DNA from: Piper betle
Lineage: Eukaryota > Streptophyta > Magnoliopsida > Piperales > Piperaceae
Assembly: GCA_033002965.1 (NCBI GenBank)
Contig: JAURVB010013578.1
Coordinates: forward strand, 62,001-126,000
Length of the DNA: 64,000 nt
Direction: 5' to 3'
In this document: positions 26,370 to 37,577 of the stretch, piece by piece
Numbering within the stretch: position 1 is the stretch's first letter
Layout: every line of letters begins with the position of its first letter
Translations under genes and position numbers: made by a program
Notes under the pieces: generated by a model
The model's database searches: none
What the model was told of the DNA's origin: nothing
The model's input: only the letters and a program-made list of their open reading frames with translations

Positions 26370-26720
26370 AATTAGAATTTTACGAGCCGAACTTGAGTAA
26401 GGTCATGTTCGACTCGATTTCAGTTACGATTCGAACTGACTAGTTTGACTCGATAAAATAATATAATAATATAGCTTTTATATTATATTTTATTTATATA
26501 TATATACACATAATATAATAACAAAGCAAGCTGGTATGTTTGCATGGTAAGACTAATTTCAAGTGCCCGTATTCCAATCCACATTTCGAAAACACATAAA
26601 GCATATTTGAGTCGAACTCGAATCATTTATAGCCCAAAAAACTCGTTTGCCGAGTTGAGTTCGAATGAGTTTTGAACTATTCGATCCGAGTTCGAATACA
26701 AGTTGAGCTTCTCGCGAGAG
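26370..26720 (+). mobile_element. Short GAGTTCGA-rich element (left-arm copy)
   Basis: Flanking segments rich in GAGTTCGAA/TTCGAACTC are complementary to each other and enclose an AT-rich middle with TATATATACACATAATATAA. This is the look of a non-autonomous DNA element or fold-back, with about 350 bp duplicated with the palindrome. No target duplication was defined. Confidence 0.4.
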
Positions 26721-27044
26721 CCCTAATTTCCAATATTAAGTTCTACCGCGTCTGCGCCCTTGATCAAGTCTTACTGACAAAACCACATTCATTTGGTGTT
26801 GGCATATGTTCGTGGTAAATTTTAAGAATCCTTTTAGTGCACTTAAATAATGGGCAGTTACTTGTGCGAGTTAATTAATTGAAATAATTTTAAAGTGAAT
26901 TAAAGACGTGGCAAGAATTCACTGTTTATATAAATTATAATATCAAAATAAATAGTAACTGATTATAAAGGATGTCGTAATTAATTTAAGAATTAAGTTG
27001 AACTCTAAAAATAGACAACTTTGTTTGTTTTTCCCTCGGGGGGG

Positions 27045-28678
27045 GCCCACGAGCTTCGATAGGGTTTTTATATTCGTAAATGCTCGGTCGACCGTTATTT
27101 TTCGAGCCGGCTAGGACGTGGTAAAATGGCTGATGCCGTCGCATAAGGAAGTTAAGGAGGGTCATACGTACCCAAAGTATAGATGATAACGCCATGTAAA
27201 TCACAGTGTACCAGAATGAGCACAAAATATATGAGAGGCCAGTGATTTTTTTTATTTTTTATATAGTGGACAGAAGGGGGTCTATTTAGGTTGTTTGCCG
27301 TTGCACATGGTATTTGTGGTTGATAATGAGCATACATTATGATTTTTGGTGTTGTTTGATTTAGAATTTTTGGAATTTTTTACGACTTAAATATTATTTG
27401 ACTTTGATGCCGGAGACGAGTCAAGTAATATTTACGACCTTGCCACCACACACCCGCTTCTTCAAACCAAACCTCGCCACGCCTTGCCTGCGCTGCCACC
27501 GCCGGGCGGACGCCGCCCTAGTCGCTCGATCACCGCCCTAAATCCGCCACGACGTTACCAGACGCCGGCCAGCGCCAGCCGCTCGCGACATTGGACCAAG
27601 CCCGCCTTAAATACGTCGCGACTATGACTTTCTCGTCGGGCTGCGCGATTCCGCCGCCGCCACACAGATCGTGGTCGCCTCAGCACTCTTCGACCACCTA
27701 GTGATCCTTTCTACGAGTTTTTGTGTCGCCGTTTCGTGGTCGGCCGGATCTAGCAATCCACCACGGTCGGCCCTGCTTTATGCATTTTGACGAGCCGTTG
27801 CCTCATCGACCTTGTAGATGAGTCGGGCTGCCGGTTCGGTTCCAATGGTGTTCTACATGAGCCCCAGTCCAACTAGTAGAGGCCACCGGGCAATTTCAGC
27901 CGCCGGAATGTGAATTTCGGCCGAAAACCGCCAGGCGCGTTGCCGGAAAATCGGTTTCGGACATTGAACACCGGAGTTCGCGAGGGTTGCTTCCAGTGGC
28001 TCGGAGAAAGCTTCGGCGACTCGGTTCGGCGATGCTAGTCGGACTTAAAGTTACTTCGCCGATACAACGACGATGCGAGGTAAGGGCTACCTCTCGATTG
28101 ATTTATAGGCTGATGATGATTAAGGCACAGCATGCTAGGGGTTGATTTATATTACGACTAATTAGGGATGAAATGAGGAAAGCATGATGAGGATAAGTGT
28201 AATGAAGGTTTGGCGACCTAATGAGGTAGGAGTTCGTGATTAGGATGTAACTTTGAAAACACAATAAAATTGGTATATGACTAGGATAAGTTAGAATTAT
28301 TTAAATTTATGATTATTTAACCGTTGCTAGGTGTTGATGATTGAATTAGATTGATCGGTTATTGTGTGTGATTCATCATTTGGGTTAGCGGCTAAGGTTT
28401 AGTTTTGATGTGTAGGTACGGAGTAGGGACTTGCCGCCTTGTAGCGACTACGCTTGGAGCTTCTACCAGGTCTGCTAGGACCCGTTCGATTTACTCTTCT
28501 ATTGTATGTTTAATTCTGTCGGGTAGACGAGCTATGGCGTTTTATCGGACCCACTTAACTCGGGCCATTTAATCGAATATTTTTCCGGATATTAACCCCA
28601 TCGAGGATGAGATCCTCGAGGTTGATTTCGAAAACAAGATCCACAAAGTTGCTCTCGGGTATAATCTCCTACTCCAAG

Positions 28679-28730
<52 letters not shown>

Positions 28731-29793
28731 TGTGAGGACGAGAGATGGAGAAATCGACGCACGTACATGGACGTCGTGATAGCCAAGCGGGTTTCGGATT
28801 AGTGCCAATGGACCGTTCCATTCCCGAGGGACCCTGACACCCCGCGCGCCCCACACCCGGAACGTGGAGGTTTACGGGTACTGTTTAGTACAACGCATGT
28901 CCGGGACTTGTGGTTTAAAGGGTACTAGAAAGTACTCGGCTTCGTGCTCAAGGCTAGACAATATGGAGGTAAGAAGAGGTTTAGATGTAAGTTTCACAAG
29001 AGTACTCGAAAAGAAGCGACAAGACAATCATTAGAGCAGTAAGCTCGGATGTTAGTCGGCTCTTGTTTCAGTGGTCAGTAGTGCCCTTTTCAGAGTGTTC
29101 ACGTGGAGTATATGATGATTTCTTTCATATGAGAGTTTGCTCTCATAGCCAGTTTGTTATAGTTATTTTCTCTTTTAATTTCAGTAACGCTAGCTACGCG
29201 CCTTCCTTATATATATGTAGGTGAGGCTAACAAGATGGATGCAGTGGCCAGGAAGTGAGTGAGCGATAAAATCTCTGCACACACACATTGGGTGATTGAA
29301 TGTTTAATGTTTTGTTATGATGTTATTTTATACACATGCTAAGGAGTAAATGTCGAATGATATGATGAATGAAATGCTAGCAAATATTATCAGAGTTAAA
29401 GAAGCAGAGTGGGTTGAGACCCAAGTTTTAAAATAAGTTACAAAGATGTTAGATTTTGTATTTTGTATGAATGAAATTATTGATATATGGTTAGATATAT
29501 ATTTGCATATGTATATTTGACAGTAGGTCTCTAATTGCATTTTTAGGGGAAACTATGTTCGTTATATTTCAAAAGTTTTTATGGATGTTTATTTTCCGGT
29601 ATTACACTTCGATTTGTATGTCATTCAATGAAGTACCATGTTTGGGTTTGTGCATCCATCCATACTTGAGAGTTGTATCTTCATCTTAAGATGCCGAGAT
29701 TGGATCCGTAGAGTTAGTCTACAGTCGACGAACCGGTTCAGAACATGCCGGGTTCGGTTTACGAGTGGACCAGATTTGGGGTGTTACATGCGG
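27045..29793 (-). mobile_element. Family-1 LTR, left-arm copy
   Basis: Minus orientation: TGTAACACC begins at 29,788 and the sequence runs to about 27,045, where the expected terminal TGTAAAACC (plus-strand view) has been replaced by a G-rich run. TGCGG follows at 29,789-29,793, the complement of the CCGCA target duplication of the right-arm copy, so both copies descend from one insertion. A GC-rich segment (27,450-28,080) follows a TTTGACTTTGATGCCGG box. (TA)24 interrupts it at 28,681-28,728. Confidence 0.75.
28681..28728. repeat. (TA)24 microsatellite
   Basis: Pure TA tract inside the left-arm LTR. The equivalent place in the right arm (32,632-32,652) has only a short GATATATATAC...TATATATAG. 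Confidence 0.95.
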
Positions 29794-29847
29794 TAGCTTT
29801 ATATTTTATTTTTTTTATTTTTTGTTTCGCATGGTTTTTTTATGTAA

Positions 29848-30036
29848 ACTAAAGGGCATCGAACCTACTTATTTAACTTGATTCAATATGAGGCAAGCAT
29901 CAATGTAACAAACCGCACCCAAAACAATGGTTTGGTTAGTTTGGTGAAGATGATCCAGAGGATCCGATATATTTACTAAGCCGATAACTTTGGAGAAGTT
30001 TAGGTATTGCCCAGGTTTCATTGGAGTGTCTCATTG
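29848..30036 (+). pseudogene. Copia RNase H C-terminal remnant (left-arm copy)
   Basis: Plus-strand broken frames read LFNLIQYEASI, then NRTQNNGLVSLVK, followed by a frameshift before the expected DIFTKP motif. It is the inverted partner of 31,219-31,430, which keeps the motif. It is not functional. Confidence 0.6.
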
Positions 30037-30570
30037 ATAAGGACGATGAGATTGAAGTTAAAGAGGGGGTTGGTGTATGCCAGTATAGTTTGATTTCACA
30101 AGCTTGATCGCAAATATGCATATGTATAGATTGCTTGATTTGGGACCCATGGGAAGAGTATGTGCTTCGGTTTCACACTAGCATGAACACTTTGAGTGTT
30201 TGGAAATGGAATAACTTCCACATATATATATAAAAACTATTTATACTAGCATTGGGGACTGGTGCTGGCGAGATGAGCCATGATGCAAAAACATCCTTAG
30301 AAGCTACTTGGGATATAATCTTATTTCATAGATTTTTCATTGTAATTTTGAATTTGTACAAGGGAATAGCTCTATTAGCTAGAAGAGTTTTCTTTTAGTT
30401 GAGAGAATGACAAGGAGTTTTTATAAATTTCAATACGTAATACTTCTCATATGGAATTTTCCTTCCATAAGTTTTTACCCTTGCGTTTGGGGGTTCACTA
30501 ACTGTTTATGTCTTTTGCTCTTAATATTTTGTTTTATTGCTTCATTATTAGTTATATCCTCTCACTTGCT
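30036..30570 (+). other. Non-coding inner part of the left arm
   Basis: DNA downstream of the Copia tail, possibly its untranslated or LTR part, with CACATATATATATAAAAAC near 30,220. The 60-codon hydrophobic frame at 30,407-30,589 crosses the palindrome centre and has no family resemblance. Confidence 0.4.
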
Positions 30571-30587
30571 TCCAAATAAAAACCCCT
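30571..30587. repeat. Centre (loop) of the giant inverted repeat
   Basis: Seventeen unpaired bases (TCCAAATAAAAACCCCT) lie between CCTCTCACTTGCT on the left and AGCAAGTGAGAGG on the right. The arms join with almost no spacer. Confidence 0.92.
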
Positions 30588-31218
30588 AGCAAGTGAGAGG
30601 ATAATAACTAATAATGAAGCAATAAAACAAAATATTAAGAGCAAAGACGCTAAACAATTAGTGTGAAACCCCCCCCCCCCCCAAACGCAAGGGTAAAAAC
30701 TTATGGAAGGAAAATTCCATATGAAGAAGTATTACGTATTGAAATTTATAAAACTCCTTGTCATTCTCTCAACCTAAAAGAAAACTCTTCTAGCCCTAAT
30801 AGAGCTATTCCCTTGTACAAGAATAAAATTACAATGAAGAAATCCATGAAATACAAGATTATATCCCAAAAGTAACTTCTAAGGACGTGTTTTGCATCAT
30901 GGTCATCTCGCCAGCACCGGACGCAAAGTCCCAATGCTTGGGTGCTCATGTCCCTATTAAAAATAAATAGTTTTTATATATATATATGTGGAGACCCGAA
31001 CGATCAGGCATTCCGTTTCCAAACACTCAAAGTGTTCATGCTAGTGTGAAACCGAAGCACATGCCCGCCTTTTCTTCTTCCCGCTCCAAATGGGTCCCAA
31101 ATCAACAATCTATACCTTATGCTTTATATTTGCGATCCAACGTGAAATCAAACTGTATCAAAACCAGCACATTACTGGCGCTGCCACAACCCCTCTTTGG
31201 CTTCAATCTCATCGTCTA

Positions 31219-31430
31219 TCAATGAGACACTCCAATGAAGCCTGGGCAATGCCTAAACTTCTCCAAAGTTATCGGCTTAGTAAATATATCAGGTACGTTA
31301 TCCTCAGGATAAATCTTCACCAAGCTAACCAAACCATTGTTTTGGGTGCGGTTTTGTTCCGTGATGCTTGCCTCATATTGAATCAAGTTAAATAAGTAGG
31401 TTCGATAAGACCGAGATGCCCTTGCTACAT
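31219..31430 (-). pseudogene. Copia RNase H C-terminal remnant (right-arm copy)
   Basis: The open stretch (31,219-31,479 overall) contains NRTQNNGLVSLVKIYPEDN, followed by VPDIFTKPITLEKFRHC. (A)DIFTKPL near the end of Pol is the hallmark of plant Copia elements, where it closes the RNase H domain. Only this tail remains: there is no reverse transcriptase or integrase upstream, because family-1 LTR sequence begins at 31,479. The N-terminal residues of the open stretch come from flanking DNA. Confidence 0.75.
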
Positions 31431-31473
31431 AAAAAAACCATGCGAGCAAAATAAAAATAAAAATATAAAAATA

Positions 31474-34400
31474 CCGCATGTAACACCCTAAATCTGGTCC
31501 ACACTCGTAAACCGAACCGGCATGTTACAGGCCCCGGTTAGGTCGGCTAACCCGAACCTAACTCATACGGATCCAATCTCGGCGTCTTAAGATGAAGATA
31601 CAACTCTCAAAGCATGGATGAATGCACAAACCCTAACATGGTACTACGTGAATGACATACAAATCAGAGTGCACACCAAGACAATCCCGATAAACATTCA
31701 TAAAAACTTTGAAATATAACGGACAGAGTTTCCCCTAAAAATGCAATTAGGGGCCACCCTGTCAAATATACATATGCAAATATATATCTAACCATATATC
31801 AAATAATTTCATTCATACAAAATACAAAATCTAACATGCTGTAACTTATTTTAAAACTTGGGTCTCAACCCACTCCGCTGCGCAACTCTGATCATATTTT
31901 GCATTCTGTTATCGTGTCTTAACATTTCATTCATATCATATCATCATGCTCAAACATTTACTCATAGCATGTGTATAAAATAACATCATAACAAAACATT
32001 AAACATTCAATCACCCAATGTGTGTGTGCAGAAGACCTTATCGCTCCTCCGTCCTGGCCGACCCATCCATCTCGTGCTTATCACCTACATATATATAGGA
32101 AAAACGTCAGTAACAAGCGTTACTGGTCCGGAAAATAAAATAACTATAACAAACTGGCTATGAGAGCAAACTCTCATATGAAAGAAATCATCATATACTC
32201 CACGTGAACACTCTGAAGGGCACTACTGAGGAGCCACTGGGCTGCAGACCCGGTAGCATCCCGAACTTACTGCTCTGCTGCTGGTACTGTGCTACTCTCA
32301 GCACTTCTTTTTCAGTACTTCTCGTGAAACTTTATCCTAAGCCCTCTCCGTACCTCCATATTTCTCCTGGCCTTGAGCACGAAGGCCGAGTACTCTCAGG
32401 CAGTCGCCTTTAGTACCCTTTGAACCACAAGTCCGGACATGCGTTGTACTAAACAGTACCCGTAAACCTCCACGTTCTCCGGGTGTGAGGAACTCAAACG
32501 CGGAGTTGTCAGGATCCCTCGGGAATGGAACAGTCCATTGGCACTAATCCAGAGCCCGCTTTGACTGTCACGGCATCCTCTGCATGGTACGTGCAGTCGA
32601 TTTCTCCATCTCTCGTCTCACTGAAAACTCAGATATATATACTATATATATAGGCTTGGGTAGGGAGTTATATAATAGGCCCGAAGGCAACTTGTGGTGG
32701 ATCTTGTTTTCGAAATCATCCTCGAGGGATCTCATCCTCGAGGGGTTATTAATCCCGAAAATATTCGATTAAATGGCCCGAGTTAAGTGGGATCCGATAA
32801 AACGCCACTTAACCCGTCCTGCAAGCAATAAATTAAACATACAATAGAAAAGAGTAAATCAGAGACGAGTCCTAAACGGACCTGGTAGAAGCTCCAAGCG
32901 TGTCATCGCGCCTAGGCGGCGAGCTCCTACTCCGTACCTACACATCAAAACTAAATACTAACGCCCGCTAACTAAATGATGAATCACACACAATGACCGT
33001 CAATCACAATTCAATCATCAACACCTAGCAACAGTTAAATAATCATAAATTTAAATAATTCTAACTTATCCTAGTCATACCAATTTTATTGTGTTTTTCA
33101 AAGTTACATCCTGATCACTTATCATGCTGAGACTCCTACCTCATTAGATCGTTGAACCTTCATTCACACTTAATCTCATCATGTAACTTATCATTTCATC
33201 CCTAATTAGTCATCAATCACATCATGTAACTTATCACTATCAATCACATCAATAAATCAACCCTAGCATGCTGTGCTAACAATCATCATCCATTTTAAAT
33301 AAATCAATCGGAGGTAATTATACCTCACATCGTCGGCAATCGGCAACGGCTAGGGTTCCGTTGCGCGTCTCGGAGCTCAAATTTGGCGCTCATCGGCGTC
33401 CGAAGCTCGATCGGGCTCCACTGGGTGAGCCCCGCGGAAGATCCGGTGAATTCCGGCGAATCTCAGAAGTTTTCGATTTTCCGGCAGCAGCTGGCGGTTT
33501 TTCGGCGACTTCCGGTGGTTTTCCGGCGACAATCGCCGACGGTGATCTACTAGTTGGATAGGGGTCATGTAGGGTACCCATTGGAACCGGCTCGGCGAGC
33601 CCGACTCATCTACAAGGTCGACGAGGCCAACGGAGGTGGCGGCTCGTCCGGAAACATGCATAAAACAGAGGCCGGCGGCGGTGGTTGGCTAGATCCGGCC
33701 GGCCACGGCGGCGACGGCCTCCGCTCCGGTCAGGAAGCGTCACTGGGTGGTCGAGGGTGCTGAGGCGACCACCTGATCGTGGTGGCGATGCTCGCCGGCG
33801 GCGGAATCGGCGACGCGACCGAAATGTAGTCGCGACGCTAGGCGAGCCGATTCCAACGTCGCGGCGGCCTGGCAGCGGCCGGGGCTGGTCAGGGCGGCAC
33901 GGCAACGTCGTGGCGGAGCTAGGGGGCGGTGATCGGCGACTAGGCGGCGTCGGCCGTGGCGGCGGTGGCGCGCGAACAGCGGCGGCGTGGGCGAGGGTTT
34001 GGTTTGGGGAAGAAAGAAAGGTGCGGGGTGTGTGGTGGCAAGGTCGTAAATATTACTTGACTCGTCTCCGACTCCAGTCAAAATAATATTTAAGTCGTAA
34101 AAAATTCCAAAAAATTTGGGAAAAATTCCATAAAATCAAACAACACCAAAAATCATAATGATATGCTCTAGAATTATCAACCCACCCAAAATGCCCGTAA
34201 CGCGTCCTAACGCGGTAAACGGCCTAAAACTAATTCTACGATCCACTATATATAAAAATAAAAAAATCACTGGCATACTCTCATATATTTTGATAACTCA
34301 TTCTGTTCTGCTGTGTTCATGGCGTTATCATCATATACTTGGGTACGCATGACCCTCATAACTCATACATGCGACCGGCGTCGGCTCGGTACACGTGTCC

Positions 34401-34488
34401 TGAAACTGACTCGACTCGAAAAATAACGGTCGACCCGAGCCGGTTCTGAATATAAAACCCTAACTCGAATCGTGGGTTTTACACCGCA
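31474..34488 (+). mobile_element. Family-1 LTR with CCGCA target duplication, right-arm copy
   Basis: The LTR proper is 31,479-34,483 (3,005 bp), from TGTAACACCCTAAATCTGG to CGTGGGTTTTACA. CCGCA lies immediately before (31,474-31,478) and after (34,484-34,488). The insertion split DNA next to a Copia remnant. No internal coding region remains. The GC-rich part (33,340-34,040) has overlapping frames on both strands (up to 133 codons, Arg/Gly-rich), which I regard as composition effects. The shared box TTGACTCGTCTCCGACTCC lies at 34,058. Confidence 0.85.
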
Positions 34489-34809
34489 TAGGGGGAAAAA
34501 CAAACAAAGTTGTCTATACAATTTTTTAGAGTTCAACTTAAATTCTTAAATTAGTCTACGGCATCTTTATAATCACGAATTTACTATTTATTTTGATATT
34601 ATAATTTATATAAACATTGAATTCTTGCCACCGTCTTTAATTTACTTTAAGAATTATTTTAATTAATTAACTCGCACAAGTAGCTGCCCATAGTTAAGTG
34701 CACTAGAAAGTTCTTCGTACACGATATGCCAACACCAAATGGATGTGGACCTGATCAGTAGACTTGATCAAGGGCACTTGGACGCGGTTAGGATAATATT
34801 GGAGTGATT

Positions 34810-35220
34810 AGGGATGCTAAATGAGAGCGAGCGAGCTAAACTCAACTTGTATTCGAACTCGGATCGAATAGTTCGAAACTCGTTCGAACTCAACTCGAGA
34901 TTGAACGAGTTTTGAACATACATGTTCGAGTTCGACTCAAATATCTTTTATGTGTTTTTCGGAAATGTGGATTGAACCCACAACCTTGAAGTCATTAACT
35001 TGAATACTTACCATCTCAACTATCTCACTTCTTTGTTATTATATTGTGTGTATATATATATAAATAAAATATAATATAAAACTATATTATTATATTATTT
35101 TATCGAGTCAAGTTTGAGTCGAGTTCGAATCATAACCAAGTCGAGTCGAACATGACCTTACTCAAGTTCGGCTCGTAAAATTCTAGTTCGAACCAAGTGG
35201 AGTTTCAAGGCAAGTCAAAC
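34810..35220 (-). mobile_element. Short GAGTTCGA-rich element (right-arm copy)
   Basis: Inverted partner of 26,370-26,720. It includes a GATTGAACCCACAACCTTG string, a common motif in plant non-autonomous repeats that resembles a tRNA B-box complement, and TATATATATAAATAAAATAT. Position and order in the arm are the same as on the left. Confidence 0.4.
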
Positions 35221-35714
35221 CAAACTGAACAATATTTACGAATTGACTCACTCAATTAAACAACGTTAAGAATGATCAAACCAAATAGCTAAGTGGTCTA
35301 TTGAGTGAAACGGATAGACAAGGTCTCCCTCTCTTCTCTTCCTCTTCCTCACGACGTGTGTCGGCGACCGTTCTCCTTCCTGGTGACAGCGAGTGCCCTC
35401 CTCTCTGTGGCAGCAAACTTAGTCCACCTAGTTGTGAATGTCAGCTTTAGTAGATGGCGGTGCAATCAGGTCGGGCATGACCTCTGGTGATCGGCGACAA
35501 AATTGGCCTAGATGTGGAACTCCGGCGGAAGATATCTTGCAGCGGCAAAAGACTTCGAGTAGTAGAACTCTGCCAACCTCCTTCAAGGCAGCAGCGAGAC
35601 TTCTTTCTCTCCTTCGTGAGGCGATATCTGGCTCCCCAGCATCGGTAGCAACGTTACCCATTCCACGGTTGGCTACTCTCCTTGGCCAAGCAACAAACAT
35701 GGTGGGTGTAGGTG

Positions 35715-37160
35715 CTTCAAAATAGGGCTCGTGGTGCGGCGTCCTCATACGGCAACCAGCAAGTATCCAAGGCAGTACTTCAAAGCGGAAAGTTCCATAA
35801 CCAAAGCTCAAAGAGGGTAGGATTTCAAGGATTATTGTTCCAGGGATCCGTGACAAGTTTCCGGCACGGAGTGCTGAGAGGGCGTTCTTCTGGACTCGAT
35901 GGTTTCCGGCAAGCAGCAACAGGACTCTAGCTCCAAGGAGCAGCAAGGAAAGTTCGTGTCTATCCTTCTCCATCTCAGAAACGTAGCAAGCCTCGGCATC
36001 CACGACAACGACAACTCTTGGTAGTGACACAACTTCAACTCTCTACTTCACGACCAGGGAGAAGAGGAGTAGGGCAAGGTGGGACTTCAAAGCTCTTGGA
36101 CTTCATGGCTTCAAACTCCAGCACTACTCCTAAAGTGCTCCACAGCGGCGAGCCTTCGGCAACGAGGTGACATATCAAAGGACCAACTTCGAGGCGCCGG
36201 TGAGAATTCAAACAACACTCCAAGGGCAGCAAAGCAGCAAGTGGCAAGGCTTTAGTCTTCTGGGTTCCAAGCAGCTCCTTGGCACCGACTATGTGTTATT
36301 GCAGCACGTAGGGGATCCGGTGAAGCAAGGCCCTGGGCTGAAACAATGGTGCAAAAGCAAACTCGAAACTTTCGAAAGAGATTCCAACATGGCCGCGGGA
36401 CAACAACTCCGGTAACGTAAGAGACGGGGGCTTGACAACAATACTTCAAGCGACGGACGGCGGCTGTGTGGCAAGCGGCCCTCCTTTCCGACACTGATCT
36501 CCCACTTGTTGACGCCCAAGAGGAGAGGGCCTCCTCTCCTCACCACGAACGCACCTCAGTAGAAGCACCCCAAAGCAGGGTGGCGAGAGTTCGGTGCACA
36601 GCTTCTCTCCGGCACTTCTCCAATTGCGTGTGGTCTCCACATCAATTTCCTTTTGAACTACCTGCAACGACAGCGACAAACTTTGGGGGACTCCACCCAG
36701 ACTTGAAGACAGGCTAAGGATTTCACTTTGGGCAATTGGGCCGGTGTGTAGGTTGTCTGAGTTGGTCGGAAAATAGCCTCAAAATAGGCCTCTTGCAGCT
36801 ATTTTCTGCTGCTGCACTGCTCCGACGTGCTTCTTTTGGGTATTTTTTGGCAATGACAGGCTGCTTTGGCGGTGACTCTCAACTGTGACTATTTACTGGG
36901 TGTGAGGGAGATCTTCTGGATGTAAGGGTGTGGCTGGATACGATCTGTGCTGGCCGGACGTAGGCTGGGAAGATGGTTGCTTGCAAGTTCTCCTTAGCTC
37001 TGGCAGAGGCTCTTTACTTTTCATGGCGAGGGTGGGCTTGTCAATGGCTTTCAGGCCGGACAGTGTCGGGGCACTCCAACCTCTAATTTGGTGGGCTTGG
37101 GAGTGCTTCTCTTGTTGGGGTCCCTCATCATACGATGGATGTGAGAAGACATGCAACTAT
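35715..37160. other. GC-richer flank outside the palindrome, no recognised gene
   Basis: It continues the base composition of the outermost 400 bp of the right arm. Overlapping frames run on both strands (the longest, 200 codons, on the minus strand at 35,428-36,030, crosses the palindrome edge). None shows a domain, a consistent start or splice logic, and their composition (Ser/Leu/Arg/Pro) fits chance frames in GC-rich DNA. A retroelement untranslated region or LTR is possible, because TATA-like and LTR-end-like sequences follow. Confidence 0.3.
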
Positions 37161-37280
37161 ATGAGGAATTGTAAAGACATGAAGTTATTTCAAGAGGTAC
37201 GAGGAATTCGAGAAGAATTGCTGAAGACGATGAGTATTTAGTATTTTGGCCCTTGGTATTTATGAGGTTGGTTTTCTTTT

Positions 37281-37296
37281 CCTATATATATAGTTG
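37281..37296 (+). promoter_or_regulatory. TATA-like box
   Basis: CCTATATATATAGTTG upstream of a GAGAGAATAGAATAGGAG stretch in the putative LTR. It is predicted from sequence only. Confidence 0.3.
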
Positions 37297-37377
37297 TATT
37301 GTGAGAGAATAGAATAGGAGAGAGTACAACAGAACTGAGTGTATCATTGTGTGCTTCACTGTGAGGGTTTTATAGTG

Positions 37378-37415
37378 AGGCTCTCCCTCTCTCTCTAGAG
37401 GAGGGAGAGCCTCTC
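37378..37415. repeat. CT/GA hairpin
   Basis: GAGGCTCTCCCTC and GAGGGAGAGCCTC are exact reverse complements, separated by TCTCTCTAGAG. A 15-bp direct repeat (CCTCTCCTCATGGT) follows. Confidence 0.85.
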
Positions 37416-37469
37416 CTCATGGTAGCCTCTCCTCATGGTGTGCTTACTTTGTTTGATGTGTGTATCGGT

Positions 37470-37577
37470 CCTAACTGGAGTGTGTTTCAGTTAGAGGTTG
37501 GTATTCCTAATTGGTGTGTGTTCCAGTTAGAGGTTAGTGTTCCTAATTGGAGTGTGTTCCAATTAGAGATTGCGGTT
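37470..37577 (+). repeat. Minisatellite, 3 x 36 bp
   Basis: Three consecutive 36-bp units beginning CTAACTGGAGTGTGTTTCAG, CTAATTGGTGTGTGTTCCAG and CTAATTGGAGTGTGTTCCAA. The length is a multiple of three, so the open frame at 37,419-37,643 shows three 12-residue repeats (PNWSVFQLEVGI type). No promoter or domain supports translation. Confidence 0.9.

Larger units (their letters stand above)
25902..30570 (+). repeat. Giant inverted repeat, left arm
   Basis: The reverse complement of this arm is collinear with 30,588-35,714. Anchors from outside in: CACCTACACCCACCATG (25,902 against the complement of 35,714), AGAGAGGGAGACCTTGTCT (26,243 / about 35,318), the GAGTTCGAAT-rich element (26,370-26,720 / 34,810-35,220), GTTGAACTCTAAAAA (26,998 / about 34,535), the LTR (27,045-29,788 / 31,479-34,483), the Copia remnant (29,848-30,036 / 31,219-31,425) and ATCCTCTCACTTGCT at the centre. 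By eye, stretches differ by 5 to 15%, with indels, including 48 bp of (TA)n present only here. The arm is about 460 bp shorter than its partner. Confidence 0.92.
30588..35714 (-). repeat. Giant inverted repeat, right arm
   Basis: Partner of 25,902-30,570. It holds the better-preserved copy of the embedded LTR, with a recognisable target duplication, and a longer intact Copia C-terminal frame. A run of 14 C at 30,669-30,682 corresponds to only five G in the left arm. Outside 35,714 the match to the left flank ends, but similar GC-rich sequence continues to about 37,160. Confidence 0.92.

Noticed and set aside
33361..34086. Overlapping frames of up to 133 codons on both strands
   Set aside because: They lie in the GC-rich part of an LTR, are rich in Arg/Gly/Pro on either strand, differ between the two arm copies by frameshifts, and show no domain.
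34970..35010. tRNA gene or SINE promoter
   Set aside because: GATTGAACCCACAACC resembles a B-box complement, but no A-box at the right distance, cloverleaf or A-rich tail was found.
25902..35714. Palindrome as a library or assembly artefact
   Set aside because: Artefactual hairpins give almost identical arms; here the arms differ by several percent with many indels, and one has a (TA)24 tract the other lacks.
35428..36030. 200-codon minus-strand frame
   Set aside because: It spans the outer edge of the inverted repeat, is not kept open in the left-arm partner, and has no recognisable domain or splice context.
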